From Thiobacillus sp. (lineage in GTDB: Bacteria > Pseudomonadota > Gammaproteobacteria > Burkholderiales > Thiobacillaceae): a stretch of 33,384 bases of DNA. A program made the translations under genes and the position numbers. This document shows positions 28,481 through 33,384 of the stretch, one piece after another (position 1 is the stretch's first letter; each line of letters opens with the position of its first letter). Under the pieces are notes generated by a model that saw nothing but the letters and a program-made list of their open reading frames with translations, did not search any database and was not told the origin of the DNA. The DNA is taken from NCBI GenBank assembly GCA_018262815.1, contig JADFDN010000022.1, positions 1 through 33,384 of the forward strand, in the 5' to 3' direction.

Positions 28481-30049
28481 TCAGTGCGCATGGCCGTGGC
28501 CGATTTGCGCGGTGCCGGTCGAGGCGAGCTTGACCAGATAAGCGCCGCGCGAGACCACGCGCTGCCCCGGCGCGAGGCCGTCGAGCACCTCGACCCAGTC
28601 GCCTTCGCGCGCGCCCAGTCTGATCTGCCTCCGCTCGAAGGATTCGCCGCCGGTCATCACGAACACCACGCTCATGCCGCCTTCATCGAGCACGCTCGAC
28701 GCCGGGATCGCCACCGCCTCGCGCGCGCCGCCGGCGAATACCTGCGCCTGCACCGCCATGCCGATGGGCAGCGCCAGATCGCCCGGCGTGAACTCGAACA
28801 CCACCGGAACGGTGCGCGTCGTGGCATCGACCACGCCGCCGACGGCGACGAGCTTGCCGTTTTTCCCGGCAACGATCTCGACGCCGGCTTCCTTGCCTGC
28901 GACCTTGAACGCGGCCCCGCTCGGGCTGGCCAGCCGCGCCGCGTCGGATTCGGGCACGCGCAGTTCCAGCCACAGCCGGCTGCGATCGGCGATATGGAAC
29001 AGCAGCGCGCCTTCCTGCGCGAACGCGCCGGGCGACACGCGCACATCCGCCAGCGTGCCGGACACCGGCGCCCGCACCGGGATGCCGCCACCAGCGCCGC
29101 CGTATTGACCGAGGCGCTGCTGCGTTGCGTTCAGTTCGGCGCGTGCCAGGGCTGCGGCCGCACGCGCGGCGAGCACGCGTTTCTCGGGCACCGCTTCCTC
29201 GCGGTACAGCGCTTCCATGCGCGCCAGTTCCTGTTGCGCGAGATCACGCTCGACACGGGCCTTGTTCGCTGCCGCCCGCAGCGTGGCGAGATCGGTTTCG
29301 CCGCCCAGACGCGGCACCAGATAGGCGAGCAGCTGGCCTTTCTTCACCTGCTGGCCCAGACGCGGGAAGCTGCCCGTGGACTGAATCTGCCCGGCCGCCG
29401 CCGCGGTGATCTGGGCCTCGCCGTCCGGACGCGCGCGTAGCACGCCGGTTGCGGCGACTGCGGTGCGGATCGGGCGCGTGACGACCTCACTGGTGGCGAA
29501 GTCGACCTTCCACTGCTGTTCCTTGGTGAAGCCGATGCCTTCGTCGTCGTGCGGCGCCGGCTCGGCGTCGGCGGCCTTGCGGTCGGCATAGACGGTGAAG
29601 GGGCCGAGCTCGTGCGTGACACTGAATTCGGGCGTGACGACTTCGATCGACAGTTCGCGATCGCCGGCATGCTTCGGTACCACTTCGGGGCGGAAGATGC
29701 CGGGCTGGCTGGCCTTGTCGACGCTGAACACTTCATCGGGCTGATCGCCACCGGTCAGGCGAACGCTGACCTTGGCGGCGGTGAGCGCCCGGAAGTCGGC
29801 GAGCGTGGTCAGGTGCGCGGCGAAGGCGGATGTTTCGCCGACCACCAGGCGCGGGAACTCGACGAAGAGTTCGGTGCGGTCGGTGAAATGGGTGATCTTC
29901 TCGCCGCCGGCGCCATGGCCATGCGCGTCCTCGGCTTCGGCTTCGGCTGCGGGGGGATGGCTGCCGTCTGCGGCGTGTTCGTGGTCCGCCTCGCTGCAGC
30001 CGATCAGGAAGAGGGCGGCACACAGGGATGCAATAAGGGTCTTGTTCAT
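28481..30049 (-). CDS. czcB: CzcB-like periplasmic adaptor lipoprotein (RND family)
   Basis: A 522-residue membrane-fusion protein. The signal peptide ends in a lipobox (LIGCSEADHEHAADG), so the mature protein is an inner-membrane-anchored lipoprotein. The N-terminal extension (about 20-190) carries HEH and HGHG metal-binding clusters and a beta domain. After it comes the classic adaptor core: VAATGVLRARPDGEAQITAAAAGQI, a helical hairpin (about 255-325), RAPVSGTLADVRVSPGAFAQEGALLFHIAD, and the membrane-proximal domain. The C-terminus ends GHGHAH. Its role is to link CzcA to the CzcC channel, and CzcB-type N-terminal domains also bind metal. The start overlaps the czcC stop as ATGA. Confidence 0.92.
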   Translation of the reverse strand: MNKTLIASLCAALFLIGCSEADHEHAADGSHPPAAEAEAEDAHGHGAGGEKITHFTDRTELFVEFPRLVVGETSAFAAHLTTLADFRALTAAKVSVRLTGGDQPDEVFSVDKASQPGIFRPEVVPKHAGDRELSIEVVTPEFSVTHELGPFTVYADRKAADAEPAPHDDEGIGFTKEQQWKVDFATSEVVTRPIRTAVAATGVLRARPDGEAQITAAAAGQIQSTGSFPRLGQQVKKGQLLAYLVPRLGGETDLATLRAAANKARVERDLAQQELARMEALYREEAVPEKRVLAARAAAALARAELNATQQRLGQYGGAGGGIPVRAPVSGTLADVRVSPGAFAQEGALLFHIADRSRLWLELRVPESDAARLASPSGAAFKVAGKEAGVEIVAGKNGKLVAVGGVVDATTRTVPVVFEFTPGDLALPIGMAVQAQVFAGGAREAVAIPASSVLDEGGMSVVFVMTGGESFERRQIRLGAREGDWVEVLDGLAPGQRVVSRGAYLVKLASTGTAQIGHGHAH

Positions 30050-31257
30050 GGAGTGACACTCCCGGTCAATAAATCAAATTCAATGCGGGCATCGCGTGCC
30101 CGCTTTTCAAGTTCGAGCGCGGTGGTTTCCGTCTCCAGTGCGCCGCGGTAGGCGTCGAGCAGTTCCAGCAGACTGGATTCGCCGCCCCGATAGGCGGTTT
30201 CCGCGATGCGCAGCAATTCGGGGGAAGCCGACACCGCACGGCTGCGATAGTCGATTGCAGTGGCGCGCAGGCCTTCTGCCTGGCGATACAGGCCGCGCAG
30301 TTCGACTTCGGCGCGGCTCATCGCCAGGCGGTATTCGGCGCGTGCCTGCAGGGCCTCGGCCGCCGCGCGCTGCTGCCCGGCCTGCTGGCGGTCGAACACC
30401 GGCAGTGGAACGGAAAGCGACAGCGCCATGCCGTTATCCTGGGTGCTGCCGTTGTCCACGTACTTGGGGCCGATCCCCACGGTCACATCGGGAATGCCGC
30501 CGCGCCTTGCGGCACGCCCGTCCAGATCGGCCGCCTCCGCTCGACGCGACAGCGCCTGCAGGTCGGGACGCTGATCGAGGCCGGTCAATGCCGTGTCGAC
30601 CGGAGGCAGGGGGGAAGGCAAAAGCGCGCCTTCAAGACGGGGTACATCGGCTGCTGCGCCGGTGAGCGCCATCAGACGCGCCCGGGATCGATCCAGCTCG
30701 GCGCGCTCGGCGGCCAGCCGCGCTTCCGCCGTCTGGCGTTCGCGTGAAAGACGGCGCTGGTCATAGCCCGACGTCTCGCCCGCACGGGCCAGCTTCGTGA
30801 TCGTGCCCTCGATCTGCGCGAAGCGCTGCGCCCAGATTTCGGTCGCCCGGATGGTCTGCTGCCGGAACAGGACTTCATGAAAGCGGCGGCGGATTTCGGC
30901 AGCCATGTCGAGTTGGCGCGCAGCGTTGCCGGCGGTGACCGATGCCACCCGGCGGCTGGCGGCCTCGCGATGCAGCCCGCGGCGCCCGGACAGGTCGAAG
31001 GTTTGCCCGAGCATCCAGGTTTGCTCGACCGAGTCTGGCGAGCCGTCGACACGGTCGCGGCTGTAGCTCAGGGTGGGATTGGGGAACAGGCCGGCGGCAA
31101 GCGCCTCGGCCTCGGCGGCTTGCACCGCGCCGCGTTCCAGATCGGCGAGATCGGCGCGCGCCAGTCCCAGGCGCACCGCCTCGGCCTCGGTCAGCGGGGT
31201 TTGCGCCCACACGGCCAGCGGCAGCGCGAGCAGACATACGGATAGCGTGAATCGCAT
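30046..31257 (-). CDS. czcC: CzcC-like outer-membrane factor
   Basis: A 403-residue TolC-type channel subunit. Its signal peptide is MRFTLSVCLLALPLAVWA-QTPLTEAEAVRLGLA. Two helical repeats follow, the first with ALAAGLFPNPTLSYSRD, the second around LDQRPDLQALSRRAEAADLDGRAARR and IPDVTVGIGPKYVDNGS. GESSLLELLDAYRGALE is the conserved C-terminal motif of CzcC/CusC-type channels. The ATG at 31257 puts the signal peptide first; the frame from 31329 adds an unlikely polar leader. It overlaps czcB by 4 nt and follows czcI by 160 nt. Confidence 0.9.
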   Translation of the reverse strand: MRFTLSVCLLALPLAVWAQTPLTEAEAVRLGLARADLADLERGAVQAAEAEALAAGLFPNPTLSYSRDRVDGSPDSVEQTWMLGQTFDLSGRRGLHREAASRRVASVTAGNAARQLDMAAEIRRRFHEVLFRQQTIRATEIWAQRFAQIEGTITKLARAGETSGYDQRRLSRERQTAEARLAAERAELDRSRARLMALTGAAADVPRLEGALLPSPLPPVDTALTGLDQRPDLQALSRRAEAADLDGRAARRGGIPDVTVGIGPKYVDNGSTQDNGMALSLSVPLPVFDRQQAGQQRAAAEALQARAEYRLAMSRAEVELRGLYRQAEGLRATAIDYRSRAVSASPELLRIAETAYRGGESSLLELLDAYRGALETETTALELEKRARDARIEFDLLTGSVTP

Positions 31258-31352
31258 GGTTTTTCCTCGTGATGAATCAATGCAACGAGAAACCGGCGCG
31301 CGATTGCAGGAGGCGACTTGAAGCCGCAATGAAACACGCGCTCGCCGGTCAG

Positions 31353-31380
31353 GCGTGCGCTGTCCGAATTGAGCGCACGC
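31353..31380. promoter_or_regulatory. 9-bp stem-loop between czcI and czcC
   Basis: GCGTGCGCT (31353-31361) pairs perfectly with AGCGCACGC (31372-31380) around a 10-nt loop. In the 160-nt czcI-czcC gap this could be an attenuator, a processing site or a partial terminator. There is no U-run downstream on the minus strand. Confidence 0.45.
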
Positions 31381-31417
31381 CGATCAGGCGCGCGTTGCTC
31401 TCAGGGTGCGCACGCCT

Positions 31418-31780
31418 TCAGGCGAGCGCGAGCGGTGGGCGGTCGAGAAGCGGAGGGGTGCGGGAGTAAAAGACTTCGGGCGGATGCGGAAGCGGTCCTC
31501 CCGAAAGGCACAGCCCGAGCGACAGGCCGGATTCCATGATGAGCGAGGAAAAGACCGGGTGGCAGTGGTTGCCGTGCTGTCCGTCTTCGCTTGAATGCGT
31601 GCCCGTGTCGCCGGCGGCGTCGTGTTCGGACGGCCCGTGCTCGTGATGGCTGTGGTCGTGGGCATGAACGCCGAGCGCCGCCACGTTCTCCCCCATGTGC
31701 CCATGCAGGCTGGCCGCCGCAGCCCAGGCGAACTGGAGCGGGATGACGAGCATGATGATCAGGGCGATGAAGCGGCGCAT
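31418..31780 (-). CDS. czcI: CzcI-like histidine-rich leader protein of the metal operon
   Basis: A 120-residue secreted protein. It starts MRRFIALIIMLVIPLQFAWAAAASLHGH, the usual CzcI signal peptide, then carries a histidine-rich stretch (HAHDHSHHEHGPSEHD and later HSSEDGQHGNHCHP) and a Pro-rich C-terminus. CzcI precedes czcCBA in Cupriavidus and is thought to modulate metal induction of the operon. I chose the ATG at 31780 because the signal peptide begins there; the frame from 31870 runs back into nrdG. A promoter-like element lies directly in front. Confidence 0.82.
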   Translation of the reverse strand: MRRFIALIIMLVIPLQFAWAAAASLHGHMGENVAALGVHAHDHSHHEHGPSEHDAAGDTGTHSSEDGQHGNHCHPVFSSLIMESGLSLGLCLSGGPLPHPPEVFYSRTPPLLDRPPLALA

Positions 31781-31787
31781 GACCCGG

Positions 31788-31815
31788 ATTCTACACAATC
31801 GGCCGCGGCCACCAA
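31788..31815 (-). promoter_or_regulatory. candidate sigma70 promoter of the czc operon
   Basis: On the minus strand TTGGTG (31810-31815), a 16-nt spacer and TAGAAT (31788-31793, with TG two bases upstream) form a plausible promoter in the 43-nt gap between nrdG and czcI. Transcription would start about 7 nt downstream, almost at the czcI ATG, so the transcript may be nearly leaderless. Confidence 0.5.
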
Positions 31816-31823
31816 GGGTTCGT

Positions 31824-32456
31824 TCATACCTTGGCGCCACGTATGGGCTGAACCAGCGTTGCATCCGCACAGCCCTGGCTGCGGAATGCCTGAATCACGT
31901 AGTGTTTGACGCCGCGTGCCGACAGTTCCTGTGCCAGGCCCGAGACATCAGCGTCGGTCAGCAGGGCAGGATGCACGGTGGTGCGGATTTCGTGGGCGAC
32001 GCCCGATGCCAGCACAGCTTCGAGGCTGGCCAGCGCCGGGACGCCGCTGCCGGCGACGCCGGTGATGCGCGGGTAGTCGGCGAACGGCGCCTTCGCATCC
32101 AGCCCGACCCAGTCGACAAGCGGAAGCACCTCGGCGAGCCGGCGCGGATAGGCGCCGCCGGTGTGCAGGCCGATCTTGAAGCCGAGCGCGCGCACCTCGC
32201 GCATCGCGTCGGCCAGTTCGGGCTGCAGCGTCGGCTCGCCGCCCGAGAACACCACACCGTCGAGCAGGCCCTGGCGGCGGCGCAGAAAGGCCATCACGTC
32301 GTCCCAGGGGATTTCGCTGTCGCCGCGCGCGGGAATCAGGTGCGGGTTGTGGCAATAGCCGCAGCGCCAGGGACAACCCTGGCAGAACACCACCGCGGCC
32401 AGCATGCCGGGCCAGTCTGTGGTGGAGAGCGGGGTCAGGCCGCCGACGCGGAGCAT
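31824..32456 (-). CDS. nrdG: Anaerobic ribonucleotide reductase activase (radical SAM)
   Basis: A 210-residue radical-SAM activase that uses S-adenosylmethionine and a 4Fe-4S cluster to place the glycyl radical on NrdD. The cluster motif CxxxCxxC is C28, C32, C35 in FCQGCPWRCGYCHNP. The SAM-contact GGEPT is in VVFSGGEPTLQPEL, and the start GGLTPLSTTDWPG is typical of the family. It is encoded after nrdD and the small glycyl-radical gene, but 150 nt away because an inverted-repeat element lies between. No ribosome-binding site is visible before its ATG. The gene ends 43 nt before czcI. Confidence 0.92.
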   Translation of the reverse strand: MLRVGGLTPLSTTDWPGMLAAVVFCQGCPWRCGYCHNPHLIPARGDSEIPWDDVMAFLRRRQGLLDGVVFSGGEPTLQPELADAMREVRALGFKIGLHTGGAYPRRLAEVLPLVDWVGLDAKAPFADYPRITGVAGSGVPALASLEAVLASGVAHEIRTTVHPALLTDADVSGLAQELSARGVKHYVIQAFRSQGCADATLVQPIRGAKV

Positions 32457-32481
32457 GAGGTTGTCCAGGGAAGGAAGAAGT

Positions 32482-32603
32482 TGCTCCCTCTCCCCTTGTG
32501 GGAGAGGGTTGGGGAGAGGGGGGGAATTAAATCGAGCAACTGCGATAAATCCTGCGACTGCTCACCCTCTCCCCAACCCTCCCCCCTCAAGGGGGAGGGA
32601 GCA
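32482..32603. repeat. 122-bp inverted-repeat element (REP/MITE-like)
   Basis: Two 39-nt arms (32482-32520 and 32565-32603) are inverted copies, matching at 33 of 39 positions by eye, around a 44-nt AT-richer centre. Each arm also folds on itself: CCCTCTCCC (32486-32494) with GGGAGAGGG (32500-32508), and CCCTCCCCC (32577-32585) with GGGGGAGGG (32591-32599). The C/T-rich sequence is of the dispersed REP/MITE type seen in many proteobacterial genomes. It encodes nothing and sits inside the nrd operon, where it could weaken read-through to nrdG. Confidence 0.85.
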
Positions 32604-32609
32604 TCTGGC

Positions 32610-32792
32610 TTACCCCAGGCGGCAACGGCCTTCGACGAAGAAACGCCGCTCGCGATGCTCGCTCTTCTTGCCCTTGTTGAAGCTCGTCACCGGGCGGTGA
32701 TAGCCCATCACGCGGGTCCACACTTCGCAGCGGGTGCGCTCCTCGTCTTTCAGCGTGAGCGGGGCCTGGGTCGGGTCGGTCATGTCGTTCAT
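32610..32792 (-). CDS. Detached glycyl-radical domain of anaerobic ribonucleotide reductase (60 aa)
   Basis: A 60-residue protein whose core, RCEVWTRVMGYHRPVTSFN followed by GKKSEHRERRFF, is the C-terminal glycyl-radical segment normally fused to NrdD (compare the RxxGY motif of class III reductases). G30 is the expected radical residue. It has its own strong ribosome-binding site (AAGGAG, 7 nt before the ATG). It is in the same frame as nrdD, which ends 15 nt earlier at a TAA. This could be a genuine split gene, with the small chain docking into the large one as GrcA docks with pyruvate formate-lyase, or a nonsense-derived split kept functional by re-initiation. The ribosome-binding site and intact motif favour a functional separate gene. 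Confidence 0.8.
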   Translation of the reverse strand: MNDMTDPTQAPLTLKDEERTRCEVWTRVMGYHRPVTSFNKGKKSEHRERRFFVEGRCRLG

Positions 32793-32807
32793 CTCGGTCT
32801 CCTTGGG

Positions 32808-33384
32808 TTATGCGGCAACAGCGCGCTTGCGGGACAGGGCTTCCTCGTCGCACGCGGGGCAGAACTCATGCTCGCCGGCGAGGTAGCCGTGTTTGGGACA
32901 GATGGAAAATGTCGGCGTGATGGTGATGTAGGGCAGGCGGAAGCGCGTCAGCGCGCGGCGCACCAGCTTCTTGCAGGCTTCCGCCGACGAGATGTGCTCG
33001 GACATGTAGAGATGCAGCACGGTGCCGCCGGTGTACTTACGCTGCAGATCGTCCTGCCGCTCGAGCGCCTCGAACGCATCGTCGGTGAAGCCCACCGGAA
33101 GCTGCGACGAGTTGGTGTAGTAGGGCGCGTCTTCGGTGCCGGCCTGCAGGATGCCGGGATAGCGCTTGGCGTCTTCCTTCGCGAAGCGGTAGGTGGTGCC
33201 CTCGGCCGGCGTGGCTTCCAGGTTGTACATGTGGCCGGTCTCTTCCTGGAAGGCGGCAATCCGCCCGCGGATGTGGTCGAGCAGGCGCACCGCGAAGTCG
33301 TGGCCCCATTCGGTCGTGATGTCGTGCTGATCGCCCGTGAAGTTGCGGATCATCTCGTTGACGCCGTTCACGCCGATGGTTGAG
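32808..33384 (-). CDS. nrdD: Anaerobic ribonucleoside-triphosphate reductase, C-terminal part of large chain (5' truncated by window edge)
   Basis: The frame is open to the window end; the first whole codon is at 33383-33381. The protein end reads STIGVNGVNEMIRNFTGDQHD, RFAKEDAKRYPGI, GTEDAPYYTNSSQLPVGFTDD, YTGGTVLHLYMSEHISSAEACKKLVRRAL, and a zinc-ribbon-like tail CPKHGYLAGEHEFCPAC. These are conserved class III NrdD segments; the enzyme makes dNTPs from NTPs without oxygen. The chain stops (EALSRKRAVAA) just after the zinc site, before the glycyl-radical motif, which is supplied by the next gene. The GTG at 33371 is internal, not the start. Confidence 0.92.
   Translation of the reverse strand, partial: STIGVNGVNEMIRNFTGDQHDITTEWGHDFAVRLLDHIRGRIAAFQEETGHMYNLEATPAEGTTYRFAKEDAKRYPGILQAGTEDAPYYTNSSQLPVGFTDDAFEALERQDDLQRKYTGGTVLHLYMSEHISSAEACKKLVRRALTRFRLPYITITPTFSICPKHGYLAGEHEFCPACDEEALSRKRAVAA

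Noticed and set aside
32461-32610. Possible CRISPR-like or rho-independent terminator array
   Set aside because: There are only two arms, inverted rather than direct, with no spacers; it fits a REP/MITE-type element better.

Overview
The window comes from a GC-rich, Gram-negative proteobacterium, most plausibly a betaproteobacterium of the Thiobacillus/Rhodocyclales/Burkholderiales kind. The reasons are the high G+C with long antisense shadow frames, a NodT-type outer-membrane factor, a CzcI-type leader protein, a CZB-GGDEF cyclase and a class III (anaerobic) ribonucleotide reductase. The genus is an inference. The anaerobic reductase together with metal efflux and abundant c-di-GMP enzymes suggests a facultative anaerobe from a metal-exposed or changing habitat.

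Layout. 1-2620 (+): the end of an Atm1/HMT1-type ABC exporter, a UMF1-type MFS transporter and a GNAT acetyltransferase, closely packed or overlapping. 2745-3710 (+): a renalase-like flavoprotein. 3732-5578 (-): a DgcZ-like zinc-sensing diguanylate cyclase and a formylglycine-generating-enzyme-like (SUMF1 fold) protein. 5824-10473 (+): a compact four-gene tripartite ABC efflux operon (outer-membrane factor, MacA-like adaptor, separate ATPase and permease) with ATGA or 1-nt overlaps. 10474-10936: a decayed region on the minus strand holding the first 40 or so codons of a glutathione peroxidase and the tail of an upstream gene, cut off just after the efflux operon. 10937-12772 (+): a MerR/cobalamin-binding regulator with CarH/LitR signatures and a ferritin-like di-iron protein. 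12896-19540: three membrane c-di-GMP enzymes. 19501-21363 (-): a gamma-glutamyltransferase. 21519-23555 (-): a low-GC gene for a 678-residue CoiA-like nuclease-type protein with no obvious partner.

23733-31780 (-): a heavy-metal efflux operon in the order czcI, czcC, czcB, czcA, a small GHDHG periplasmic protein and a DMT permease with a histidine-rich tail. Histidine-rich segments recur in four of its six products. The CzcA-like pump lacks the first Asp of the DFGxxxDGA motif, so its metal cannot be assumed to be Zn/Co/Cd. 31824-33384 (-): nrdG, a 122-bp inverted-repeat element, a separate 60-codon gene carrying the glycyl-radical motif of NrdD, and the 3' end of nrdD whose reading frame stops before that motif.

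The most unusual items are the detached NrdD glycyl-radical domain, the CarH-type photoreceptor beside a broken oxidative-stress operon, the lone CoiA-like gene, and the histidine-rich metal efflux cluster with an atypical pump motif. No rRNA, tRNA, CRISPR array, transposase or phage gene was seen.
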